Shown here piece after piece: positions 34,901 through 41,931 of a stretch of DNA of 64,000 nt (its first letter is position 1; every line of letters starts with the position of its first letter). Under the pieces are notes generated by a model, which saw only the letters and a list, made by a program, of their open reading frames with translations, ran no database searches and was not told where the DNA came from. Source of the DNA: Zhenhengia yiwuensis (GTDB taxonomy: Bacteria > Bacillota > Clostridia > Lachnospirales > Cellulosilyticaceae); the NCBI RefSeq assembly GCF_014384995.1, contig NZ_JACRSY010000005.1, forward strand, positions 1-64,000, written 5' to 3'. The position numbers and the translations under genes are program-made.

Positions 34901-35067
34901 CTTACACAGGTAATGCTAAAATTGCTGAAATCATGTCTAGAAACAACAGCGAAATTGCATCTGAAGTACTTGCAAATGAAGTTGCTGAAGGTACTTTAGA
35001 AGATGGTTATACAAAAGAATGGAAAGTTAACGGTGAAACTGTAACTCTTGCAGTAAAACGTGCTTAA
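31948..35067 (+). CDS. ileS: Isoleucyl-tRNA synthetase, type 2
   Basis: Charges tRNA-Ile (1039 residues). Start ATG 31948 follows AGGAGG at 31935-31940; the frame is open further upstream, but the leader hairpin lies there. The class I signatures are PTANGKPHIGHI (HIGH at residues 55-58) and KMSKHKGN (about residue 590). The CP1 editing domain contains LAWTTTPWTLPSNVALCV. Length, the PTANGKPHxGH form and KMSKH rather than KMSKS fit the eukaryote-like IleRS2 group, which tends to be less sensitive to mupirocin. Its control by a T-box is seen directly upstream. Confidence 0.96.
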   Translation: MYKKVDTNLNFVDRELEILKFWQENNVFEESIKSREDGPVFTFYDGPPTANGKPHIGHILTRVIKDLIPRYRTMKGYKVLRKAGWDTHGLPVELEVEKLLGISGKPEIENYGVEDFITKCKESVWKYQSEWEKMTNRVGYWVDMDNPYVTYHNNYIESVWWSLRQIWDKDLIYKGHKIVPYCPRCGTSLSSHEVAQGYKDVKDATAIAKFKVVGEENTYFLAWTTTPWTLPSNVALCVNPDETYVKANDNGTLYILAEALVASVLSEDATVVETYKGSDLCGMSYEPLFNFVTPEKKAYFVVADSYVTMSDGTGIVHIAPAFGEDDARIGRENDLPFIQLVNEQGYFTPEVTEWQNIFVKDADPAILKWLEENNKLFKAAPYEHSYPHCWRCDTPLLYYARDTWFISMSKVRDALVRNNNTVNWLPPSIGEGRFGNFLEGVIDWGLSRSRYWGTPLPIWECSCGHKHLIGSIEELKSMSPDCPEDIELHKPYIDNVHLNCPVCSKEMTRVPDVIDCWYDSGSMPFAQLHYPFENKEVFEANYPADFISEAVDQTRGWFYTLMAISTLIFDKAPYKNVIVLGHVCDKDGLKMSKHKGNVVDPWTVLDGQGADAVRWYFYSASAPYLPSRFGPENVSEAQRKFMGTFWNTYAFYVLYANIDNFNPTKYELNYDSLNMMDKWVLSKLNTLVKEVDNHLENYRIFEASREMQNFIDDVSNWYVRRSRERFWQSDMPQDKVNAYMTLYTVLTTLAKVSAPFVPFMTEEMYQNLVRTNDSAAPASIHLCDFPVANEAMIDKELEKHMDDVLQIVVLGRACRNESNIKNRQPIGTMRVGATEVLPEAYNEIIAEELNVKNVIFTEDASEFISYTFKPQMRTLGPKYGQLLNPIRTALTELDGTKAMAELNATGVLKLDINGQEIELTKDDVLISTAQKEGFVAQSEGGFTVVLDTHLSEELIEEGFVRELISKIQTMRKEADFEVQDHILVAYTGNAKIAEIMSRNNSEIASEVLANEVAEGTLEDGYTKEWKVNGETVTLAVKRA

Positions 35068-35087
35068 TTTTCTGGTTTATATAAAAT

Positions 35088-35121
35088 AATAAGGAGCTTG
35101 CCCACGGGCAAGCTCCTTATT
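35088..35121 (+). terminator. Terminator of ileS
   Basis: AATAAGGAGCTTGCCC (35088-35103) pairs perfectly with GGGCAAGCTCCTTATT (35106-35121) over 16 bp; a short T-rich run follows. Confidence 0.9.
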
Positions 35122-35419
35122 ATTTTCTTATTTCTTCTAATCCCTTTTCTGTACGTTCAAGCTATTCTATAGTATGCTTTTCCTTATTGCATTTTAGTAA
35201 ATCAAATCCTATGGAGAACACATCATCTATGAAATTGATTTTTCCATATGTATCTATGCCTAACTTAAATATTCTCCATTTATATATCTTCTTTAAGCCT
35301 ACTACAATTTTAAGGAGAGGTCTTGGGGATACATCCCTTAATAACATTATTACTGTTTAAGTTTTAAAGAATGTATCTTTAATCCCTTCTATTGTATCAG
35401 CTCTACTGCACTACCTTGT
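35122..35419 (-). other. Gene-poor gap with a doubtful decayed reading frame
   Basis: A 61-residue minus-strand frame (35162-35347) with a plausible composition (LLKIVVGLKKIYKWRIFKLG) ends in TAG, after which the same frame goes on with LERTEKGLEEIRK and a TAA. No ribosome binding site precedes it. It may be the remnant of a small gene, or chance. No other feature seen. Confidence 0.25.
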
Positions 35420-36349
35420 TTAAAACATTTTCTTTCTAAACATAACAATTGAACCCATTATAATAAGAACCACACATCCTAATAAAATATAATTAAGTGC
35501 TTTTGGATCATGCATAAAAGGTAAGGGCACATTCATTCCAAATAGACTAAAAATCATAGTTGGAATAGAAAGTATAATAGTAAGGGAAGTAAGTGTCTTC
35601 ATGACAACATTTAGGTTATTAGAGATAACCGAAGCAAAAGCATCCCTTGTCTCACTTAAGATGCTACTGTATATACTGGCCATTTCCATAGCCTGTTTAT
35701 TTTCAATAATAACATCTTCTAGTAAATCTTTATCTTCTGGATACTGTTTAATATTTTCCATACGCATCATTTTCTCAAGTACCATTTCATTGGCACGTAG
35801 TGAAGTTGTAAAGTAAACCAAACTTTTTTCTAATTCTAGAAGCTGGATAAGCTCTTTATTTCTCATAGATTTGCTCAGTTCTTGCTCTATTCTATTTCCT
35901 GCTTTATCAATAGATCTTAAGTACTGTAAATAGTAAGATGCATTTTTATAAAGTAATTGCAGAATAAAGCGTGTTTTCTTGAAGGTATAGAAAGTCTTTA
36001 CTTTTCCTGTAATAAAGTCTTGTACCAGATCTATCTGTTTTAAACAGATAGTCATAATGAAGTTATTGCTGATGATAATTTCCATAGGAATCGTCACATA
36101 TTCATGGATACCCTCTTCATCTTTAATAGGAACGTCAACGATAATAATCGTATAATTATCCTCTGTGTTAATATGGGCCCTCTCCTCCTCATCAAGACCT
36201 GCTCTTAAATCTTCAGGTGCAATATGAAAAGTCTTAGAGATATACTCGATCTCATTAGCAGTAGGGGCCTCTACATTAATCCATGTTCCCGCTTCAAAGG
36301 AATGCATGCATTCTAGCCTATCGTTTATCGTCTTATACATTTTAATCAT
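35420..36349 (-). CDS. corA: CorA-family divalent cation transporter
   Basis: A pentameric Mg2+/Co2+ channel of the CorA family (309 residues). It has a large N-terminal cytoplasmic domain, a long helix rich in charged residues, and two C-terminal membrane helices with the signature FSLFGMNVP (GMN) between them. Start ATG 36349; GGAGGC lies about 15 nt upstream, longer than usual. A hairpin sits next to that site (36371-36423). The gene is divergent from the riboswitch-controlled oxidoreductase. Confidence 0.93.
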   Translation of the reverse strand: MIKMYKTINDRLECMHSFEAGTWINVEAPTANEIEYISKTFHIAPEDLRAGLDEEERAHINTEDNYTIIIVDVPIKDEEGIHEYVTIPMEIIISNNFIMTICLKQIDLVQDFITGKVKTFYTFKKTRFILQLLYKNASYYLQYLRSIDKAGNRIEQELSKSMRNKELIQLLELEKSLVYFTTSLRANEMVLEKMMRMENIKQYPEDKDLLEDVIIENKQAMEMASIYSSILSETRDAFASVISNNLNVVMKTLTSLTIILSIPTMIFSLFGMNVPLPFMHDPKALNYILLGCVVLIIMGSIVMFRKKMF

Positions 36350-36370
36350 GTTTCCACATCCTTTGCCTCC

Positions 36371-36423
36371 TTATTAGACAAAAGGCATGAAAACAAAACT
36401 CTATTGCATCAAATGTCTAATAA
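36371..36423 (-). promoter_or_regulatory. Leader hairpin of corA
   Basis: TTATTAGACA (36371-36380) pairs perfectly with TGTCTAATAA (36414-36423). Inner bases can extend the stem imperfectly. The stem ends directly beside the GGAGGC ribosome binding site of corA, so it could affect translation. I see no match to the known Mg2+ M-box. The bases 36424-36596 hold no other assigned feature. Confidence 0.4.
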
Positions 36424-36596
36424 AGAAAGTGATTTTTTATTCAGTTTGAAATCTTTCTGCCTGGCACAACTCGGTCCAAGGTCCATCTGGAAACTCACTC
36501 TCCTTTAGTATCTTAATTTAGACAAAAAAATATAACCTAACTCTCTTTTAATAGTAGTTGATTGTACTACATGCCGTCAAGAAATTAAATTTAATA

Positions 36597-36625
36597 TTGA
36601 ATTTTTTTTGCTCATGGTGTAAAAT
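36597..36625 (+). promoter_or_regulatory. Promoter of the riboswitch-oxidoreductase transcript
   Basis: TTGAAT (36597-36602), a 17-base spacer and TAAAAT (36620-36625). The aptamer begins about 43 bases downstream. Confidence 0.55.
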
Positions 36626-36667
36626 ACTCTTCGTAAACCGAACATTTATTAAATTTATTTATTTAAT

Positions 36668-36766
36668 ATTCGCTTATATAGATTTGAAGATAAGGTTCAA
36701 ATGTCTCTACTTAGCTCCCGTAAAGAGCTAACCGCTATAAGTGAATTACTTTTTTGTAATTTACTT
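36668..36766 (+). promoter_or_regulatory. Purine-family riboswitch, variant core, with overlapping terminator
   Basis: Three-way junction of the purine aptamer. P1: 36668-36678 with 36736-36746 (11 bp, one G-U). P2: TTTGAA/TTCAAA (36683-36688, 36696-36701) with loop GATAAGG. P3: TAGCTC/GAGCTA (36712-36717, 36725-36730) with loop CCGTAAA. The loops match the kissing loops of the xpt guanine aptamer (GATATGG, CCGTAAA). Junctions differ: J2/3 is TGTCTCTACT and J3/1 is ACCGC, two bases longer than usual and ending in the C that selects guanine. A terminator (AAGTGAATTAC 36739-36749 with GTAATTTACTT 36756-36766) shares bases with P1, so ligand binding should turn the gene on. Confidence 0.85.
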
Positions 36767-36787
36767 TTATTTGAGGAGGCATGAATC

Positions 36788-38185
36788 ATGAAATATGATT
36801 TAATTATTGTGGGCGCTGGTCCATCAGGTATTTTCACAGCTCTTGAACTTGTAAAAACAAATAATGCAAAAAAAGTATTAATTGTAGAAATGGGACATCG
36901 TATTGATAAACGTAGCTGTCCAAAAGACAAGACAGAGATTTGTGTAAATTGTAAGCCATATTGTAACATTACAACAGGCTTTTCTGGTGCAGGCGCTTTT
37001 TCTGATGGAAAACTTTCTTTAAGTCCTGAAGTAGGTGGGGATTTACCTGAACTTATTGGTTATAAAAATGCTGAAGAGCTCATCCGCTATACAGATAGTA
37101 TCTACTTAGAATTTGGTGCTGATCCTCATGTAGAAGGCATTGGCAATGATGAAGAAATTAAAGAAATCCGTAAAAAAGCTATTGAAGCTAACCTTAAACT
37201 TGTAGACTGTCCTATCCGTCACTTAGGTACAGAAAAAGCTCAAGAAATCTACCTTAAAATTCAAGAATACCTTCTTGCAAATGGTGTAGAGATTATGTTT
37301 GATACAGTAGCTAAAGACCTTGTGATTGAAAATGGCATAGCTAAAGGACTGGTTATAGCACCATCTCGTAAACAAGATGAAGAAACTACATTATATGCAG
37401 ACACTGTTGTTGTTGCTACGGGCCGCAAAGGTGCTGACTGGCTTAAACAAATGTGCATTAAGCACAATGTAGCACATCGTAACGGTACAGTAGATATTGG
37501 TGTACGTGTTGAAGTACGTAATGAAATTATGGAAAAAGTAAACACTGTACTTTATGAATCAAAACTTATTGGTTACCCTGAACCCTTTAAAAATAAAGTT
37601 CGTACTTTCTGCCAAAACCCAGGTGGTTTTGTAAGCCAAGAAAACTACGATAATGACCTCGCTATTGTAAATGGTCACTCTTATAAAGATTTAAAATCGA
37701 ATAATACAAACCTTGCTATTTTATGTTCTCATAACTTCAGTACACCATTCAACGAGCCAATCGCATATGGTAAAAAGGTCGCTGAACTTGTGAACATGCT
37801 TGGTGATGGCCACATTCTTGTACAACGCTACGGGGATATCCTAGAAGGCAAACGTACATGGCAAGAAGAACTTGACCGTGCAAATGTACGCCCTACTCTT
37901 CCTGATGCAGTGGCTGGAGACTTAACTTCTGCTATGTCTTATCGTACAGTACTTAATATTATTAACTTCATCCAAGCTATGGATAAAGTTGTACCTGGTT
38001 TTGCAAGTAAAGAAACTCTACTTTATGGACCAGAAATTAAATTCTATAGTAACAAAGTTACAATGGACGAAACACTTAAAACAAACATTTCAGGCCTCTT
38101 CTGCCTAGGTGATTCAAGTGGCTGGACACGCGGTCTTATGATGGCTTCCGTAATGGGTGTCCTTATGGCCCGCAAACTTTCTTAA
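36788..38185 (+). CDS. FAD-dependent oxidoreductase, uncharacterised (COG2509-like)
   Basis: A 465-residue flavoprotein. The N-terminal dinucleotide-binding motif is DLIIVGAGPSGIFTALEL. The C-terminal GLFCLGDSSGWTRGLMMA is the second FAD-contact motif. A four-Cys stretch (RSCPKDKTEICVNCKPYC, residues about 39-56) precedes TTGFSGAGAFSDGKLS. I place it with the uncharacterised FAD-dependent dehydrogenases (COG2509). The substrate is unknown. Start ATG 36788 has GGAGG 8 nt upstream. The gene stands alone behind a purine-type riboswitch, which points to a purine or related ring compound as substrate or signal; that is inference. Confidence 0.88.
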   Translation: MKYDLIIVGAGPSGIFTALELVKTNNAKKVLIVEMGHRIDKRSCPKDKTEICVNCKPYCNITTGFSGAGAFSDGKLSLSPEVGGDLPELIGYKNAEELIRYTDSIYLEFGADPHVEGIGNDEEIKEIRKKAIEANLKLVDCPIRHLGTEKAQEIYLKIQEYLLANGVEIMFDTVAKDLVIENGIAKGLVIAPSRKQDEETTLYADTVVVATGRKGADWLKQMCIKHNVAHRNGTVDIGVRVEVRNEIMEKVNTVLYESKLIGYPEPFKNKVRTFCQNPGGFVSQENYDNDLAIVNGHSYKDLKSNNTNLAILCSHNFSTPFNEPIAYGKKVAELVNMLGDGHILVQRYGDILEGKRTWQEELDRANVRPTLPDAVAGDLTSAMSYRTVLNIINFIQAMDKVVPGFASKETLLYGPEIKFYSNKVTMDETLKTNISGLFCLGDSSGWTRGLMMASVMGVLMARKLS

Positions 38186-38205
38186 TAGATGAATAAGAAA
38201 AATAC

Positions 38206-38241
38206 AAAAAGACTAAGAAACTTTAATTTCTTAGTCTTTTT
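38206..38241. terminator. Terminator after the FAD oxidoreductase gene
   Basis: AAAAAGACTAAGAAA (38206-38220) pairs perfectly with TTTCTTAGTCTTTTT (38227-38241). It can serve both the oxidoreductase and the small minus-strand gene at 38257-38412. Confidence 0.85.
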
Positions 38242-38256
38242 TGCTTATTATTTTAT

Positions 38257-38412
38257 TTAATAAATCTTTCCAGCCTTTTTATTACCTGTTTTAGCTTTGC
38301 CGCCTATTTCTGGTACAGGCTCCACATCATTTTTAGGAAAATGTGATTTACTATTGCTTTCTGTACCATGTGGTTCGTTTACATCAGGTCTTCTCATACC
38401 TTTTTTAGCCAT
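38257..38412 (-). CDS. Small basic protein of 51 residues
   Basis: Minus-strand frame from ATG 38412 to TAA 38257, with a strong GGAGGTG site 7 nt upstream of the start. The product is short, basic and probably disordered: MAKKGMRRPDVNEPHGTESN, then SHFPKNDVEPVPEIGGKAKT, then a Lys-rich end. I do not know its function. The strong translation signal and the shared terminator make it a convincing gene despite its size. Confidence 0.65.
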   Translation of the reverse strand: MAKKGMRRPDVNEPHGTESNSKSHFPKNDVEPVPEIGGKAKTGNKKAGKIY

Positions 38413-38577
38413 TATGAAGCACCTCCATTATAATTCAATTCATACTTATTCTTTCCTTGATTTCTATTTTCATGCTTAAAGCTTAATGTAAAAGTGTAAC
38501 AAAGATACCGCTTCTTTCATAAAATATAGTACTCCTATTTACTCTTTCTACGTTTTCTTATAAAGGAGGTTGACGGA

Positions 38578-39294
38578 ATGAGCAAAGATTTTCTTAAATG
38601 TATTTTATCCTTTATCTGTTTTGTTTGTGGCCTTGTCTTAACTTTACTATTTTCTTTTCATTTCAACGCCACTAATCCTTCCTGCATCATTGCGCTTTGT
38701 CTCGGGCTAGTTCTTGCAGCAATAGGAGTATTTGGTTTTATTTTGCACTACAAAAATCTAATGATTATAGAAAACATGAAAAAAAATAAATTACCTATTT
38801 TAGCTAGGTGGTCCTATAAACCTAGTGACTTTAGTTTAGTTAAAGATAAAATCTTAGAAGACTGTTACGTAGATCTCTCTCTTATTGTTCTTATTGGGGT
38901 CTTTTGCCTCATCTTGGCTATAGGCCTTATCTTTCCAATTGCAACTGATAGTATAGGTCTTAGTATACTTATTATCATTTCAACAGTTATACTTTGTAGC
39001 CTATGTAGCATATTGGTCTACTTCTATCATGTAAGTAAACTTGAAAAATACACAACTGCACTTATTAACTATCACTATATTTACTTTAACAATGAACTTT
39101 ATAGTATCTATAGATCTTGTTATATGCTTGAAGAAATCGAGATTACAACCGGAGTTCAAAATTACCTTAGATTTGTCTATGGTGCTCCGGGAACACCTTA
39201 TGGCCCTTTTCAAATCATTGACATTCCTATTCCACCTAGTGAACTTGCTACAGCTTATCAAATTAAAGAACATTATTTATCTCTTATATCTTGA
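38578..39294 (+). CDS. Membrane protein of unknown function
   Basis: A 238-residue protein with two hydrophobic helix pairs (residues about 6-60 and 100-155), a short loop between them and a soluble C-terminal part. This C-terminal part contains YLRFVYGAPGTPYGPFQIID, the most distinctive segment. The layout resembles DUF-type membrane proteins with a cytoplasmic tail, but I recognise no family. ATG 38578 follows AAAGGAGG. The gene appears monocistronic and ends at a hairpin. Confidence 0.75.
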   Translation: MSKDFLKCILSFICFVCGLVLTLLFSFHFNATNPSCIIALCLGLVLAAIGVFGFILHYKNLMIIENMKKNKLPILARWSYKPSDFSLVKDKILEDCYVDLSLIVLIGVFCLILAIGLIFPIATDSIGLSILIIISTVILCSLCSILVYFYHVSKLEKYTTALINYHYIYFNNELYSIYRSCYMLEEIEITTGVQNYLRFVYGAPGTPYGPFQIIDIPIPPSELATAYQIKEHYLSLIS

Positions 39295-39299
39295 AACTA

Positions 39300-39333
39300 A
39301 AATAAGCTGAACCCTCAAAGGCCCAGCTTATTT
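39300..39333. terminator. Terminator between convergent genes
   Basis: AAATAAGCTG (39300-39309) pairs perfectly with CAGCTTATTT (39324-39333), followed by further T residues. It lies between the membrane protein gene and the P-type ATPase gene. Confidence 0.8.
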
Positions 39334-39337
39334 TTTA

Positions 39338-41770
39338 TTATTTATTTTTTTGCGGAAGAATTCTAATAGCATTTAAAATAGCAATAATAGAAACCCCTAC
39401 ATCAGCAAATACTGCAAGCCACATATTAGCTATGCCAAAAATACCAAGAAGCATAACAATAAATTTTGTGCCTAATGCAAAGATAATATTTTGTTTTACA
39501 ATACGCTCAGTTTGTTTAGCAATATCCATACCTTTTACAACTTGCATGAGGTTATCCTGCATTAATACAATATCACTAGCTTCTACTGCTGCATCTGACC
39601 CAATACCACCCATGGCAATACCTAAGTCTGCTAATGCTAATACTGGCGCATCATTAATACCATCACCTACAAAGGCTACTTTCTCGCCTTTATCAATAAG
39701 TTCTTGAACTTTTGTTACTTTATCTTGAGGAAGAAGTCCTGCATAAACCTGATCTACACCTACTTCTTTGCCAATGTAGTCTGCTACTTCTTTTTTATCC
39801 CCTGTCAGCATAATAACCTTTTTAATGCCTTTTTCTTTTAGCCTTTTAATTGCTGCTTTGCTTTCTTCTTTTACAACGTCTGCTACAATAATGCAGCCTA
39901 AATACTCACCATCTACAGCTACATGAACACTTGTACCAACTACTTTAGGTACTTTGTAAACAATCTTTTCTTCTTCCATTAAGCGTTCATTACCTGCAAT
40001 AACCTTCTTACCTTCAATAAGTGCACTTAAACCATAACCTGCTTTTTCTGTAAAGCCTGTCATCTCTACTTCAGCTACGCCTTTTTTATAATTAGCAATG
40101 GCCTTTGCAATAGGGTGGTTAGAATGTCTTTCTAACTGCACACCATAGCTTATAAGGTCTTCTTCTAACCCTTTTTTATCTGGGAATATGCCAATAACTT
40201 CAAAGGAACCTTTTGTAATAGTGCCTGTTTTATCCATTACAAAAGTATCTACTTCATTTAATCTTTCAAGGTAGTTACTTCCTTTAATAAGCACACCTTG
40301 CTTAGATGCTGCTCCAATTCCACCAAAGAAGCTTAATGGAATAGATACAACTAGTGCACATGGGCAAGAAATAACTAAGAATACGATACTTGTATAAACC
40401 CAATGATTCCACTCTCCTGTAATAAGTGATGGAATAATGGCAATAAGCACTGCTGCGATTACAACAATTGGTGTATAGATAGCAGCAAATTTCGTAATGA
40501 ATTTTTCTGTTTGAGCTTTTTTGCTTGTTGCATTTTCTATAAGGTCTAAAATTTTTGAAACTGTTGAGTCTCTTAAAACTTGTGTAACGCGTATTTCAAT
40601 AAGCTGTTCAATATTGATACTTCCACTTAATACTTCACTATTTTCCTCAGCAAATACAGGTACAGACTCCCCAGTCAGTGCAGAATGGTCAATAGTCGTT
40701 GCACCTTTTACAATGACACCATCAAGAGGAATTTTCTCACCTGGTCTAACAGCAATCACATCACCTACTTTAATGGTATCTGGTGACACAACAACCCAGT
40801 TGCCATTTTGTTTCACACGGGCGAACTCTGGTTTAATATCCATAAGGCCTTCAATAGCTTTACGTGATTTAGCAACTGCTTTAGATTGGAAATACTCACC
40901 TACTTGGTAGAATAACATAACTGCTACTGCTTCTGGATGTTCTCCAATTACAAATGCTGCTATCGTTGCAATAGTCATAAGGAAGTTTTCATCAAATACT
41001 TTACCTTTTGCAATGTTTGTTATAGCTTTTAAAACAATATCATAACCAATAACAATATAAGAAATAAACACAAATAAATCTATCTTTGTTACAAGACCAA
41101 AGAGTAAAAGTCCTAGAGAACAAATAATACGCATTAACATATTACTTTCTTTTTCTTTAGATTTAGGCGTAGTGCATCCACAGCCACATCCTACTGGGAA
41201 GTTATCTTTTTTATCCACAGAACACTCTACACTACCACGAGTATGTCCACTACATCCACAGCTCTCTCCACATGATTCTTCATGTTTATGCTCATGTTTT
41301 TCTCCATGACTGTGTCTATGCTCATATCCACCACACCCACATGCTTCTCCATGTGCATGTTCATGTTTTACCTCATGCTTATGTTCATGATCATGTCCAC
41401 CACATCCACATGCTTCTCCATGTGCATGTTCATGTTTTACCTCATGCTTATGTTCATGATCATGTCCACCGCATCCGCATGCCTCTCCATGTGCATGTTC
41501 ATGCTTCTCTTCTGGTGTACGAACTTCTACCTCACCTCTATACCCTGTATCAATTCTACTTAATGTTACGCCACTTTCAACACGTGTTGCAATTTGTCTT
41601 ACACGTTCTTCTACGCGTTTTTCATCGCTTTCCTTTGTATGTACTTCTATTTTCTTTAACATAAAATTAAGATATGCTTCATCAAACATTTTATCATTTT
41701 CTAAAGCTCTCTCTATTTTAGCACCACAGTTTGCACAATCAATGCCTTCAATTCTAAATACAAATTTCAT
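39338..41770 (-). CDS. Heavy-metal P1B-type ATPase (Zn/Cd/Pb exporter type)
   Basis: ATP-driven efflux of soft divalent metals (810 residues). The N-terminal HMA domain holds GIDCANCGAKIE. A His/Cys-rich linker follows, with 23-residue repeats (HEHAHGEACGCGGHDHEHKH). Eight membrane helices carry the CPC motif (ISCPCALVVS). TGES is in the actuator domain; the phosphorylated Asp, about D513, is in MDKTGTITKG, followed by SNHPIAKAI and GDGINDAPVLA. CPC with a C-terminal DVGVSI points to Zn/Cd/Pb rather than Cu. ATG 41770 has AGGAGGAG upstream; the longer frame to 41803 runs into an operator. Confidence 0.93.
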   Translation of the reverse strand: MKFVFRIEGIDCANCGAKIERALENDKMFDEAYLNFMLKKIEVHTKESDEKRVEERVRQIATRVESGVTLSRIDTGYRGEVEVRTPEEKHEHAHGEACGCGGHDHEHKHEVKHEHAHGEACGCGGHDHEHKHEVKHEHAHGEACGCGGYEHRHSHGEKHEHKHEESCGESCGCSGHTRGSVECSVDKKDNFPVGCGCGCTTPKSKEKESNMLMRIICSLGLLLFGLVTKIDLFVFISYIVIGYDIVLKAITNIAKGKVFDENFLMTIATIAAFVIGEHPEAVAVMLFYQVGEYFQSKAVAKSRKAIEGLMDIKPEFARVKQNGNWVVVSPDTIKVGDVIAVRPGEKIPLDGVIVKGATTIDHSALTGESVPVFAEENSEVLSGSINIEQLIEIRVTQVLRDSTVSKILDLIENATSKKAQTEKFITKFAAIYTPIVVIAAVLIAIIPSLITGEWNHWVYTSIVFLVISCPCALVVSIPLSFFGGIGAASKQGVLIKGSNYLERLNEVDTFVMDKTGTITKGSFEVIGIFPDKKGLEEDLISYGVQLERHSNHPIAKAIANYKKGVAEVEMTGFTEKAGYGLSALIEGKKVIAGNERLMEEEKIVYKVPKVVGTSVHVAVDGEYLGCIIVADVVKEESKAAIKRLKEKGIKKVIMLTGDKKEVADYIGKEVGVDQVYAGLLPQDKVTKVQELIDKGEKVAFVGDGINDAPVLALADLGIAMGGIGSDAAVEASDIVLMQDNLMQVVKGMDIAKQTERIVKQNIIFALGTKFIVMLLGIFGIANMWLAVFADVGVSIIAILNAIRILPQKNK
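41340..41477. repeat. Tandem 69-bp repeats in the metal ATPase gene
   Basis: Two almost identical 69-bp units (41340-41408 and 41409-41477; they differ at two bases near the end), with partial, more diverged units on both sides (about 41290-41339 and 41478-41510). Each unit encodes a 23-residue His/Cys-rich block. The near identity suggests recent duplication, and unit number may vary between strains. Confidence 0.85.
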
Positions 41771-41785
41771 CTTACTCCTCCTTTC

Positions 41786-41840
41786 ATATGAATGATTGCT
41801 CATATATTATTATAATATGCAGACCATCGCCTTTTGTCAA
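41786..41840 (-). promoter_or_regulatory. Promoter and ArsR/SmtB-type operator of the metal ATPase
   Basis: On the minus strand: TTGACA (41840-41835), 17 bases, TATTAT (41817-41812). The palindrome ATATGAGCAATCATTCATAT (41805-41786) follows at the start point. It closely matches the ATATGAACA..TATTCATAT type of operator bound by ArsR/SmtB-family metal sensors (CadC, CzrA, SmtB). No such regulator gene is in the window. Confidence 0.65.
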
Positions 41841-41931
41841 TACTTTTTCTATTTCCCTGTTATTATGTTCATATTTTTGTTAGAATACTAATTGAAAAAT
41901 ATTTTGAATATCACATACAAGGAGGCTTATT

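Noticed and set aside
35162..35347. 61-residue minus-strand frame between ileS and corA
   Set aside because: No ribosome binding site and a stop in the middle of a frame that reads on; at best a remnant, so listed only as a doubtful gap feature.
36460..36620. Possible M-box or other known metal riboswitch before corA
   Set aside because: GTTAGGT-like bases occur, but the conserved M-box core and the helices could not be found.
41272..41664. Long His-rich plus-strand frame of 130 residues
   Set aside because: It is the antisense shadow of the His/Cys-rich repeats in the metal ATPase gene, and has no ribosome binding site.
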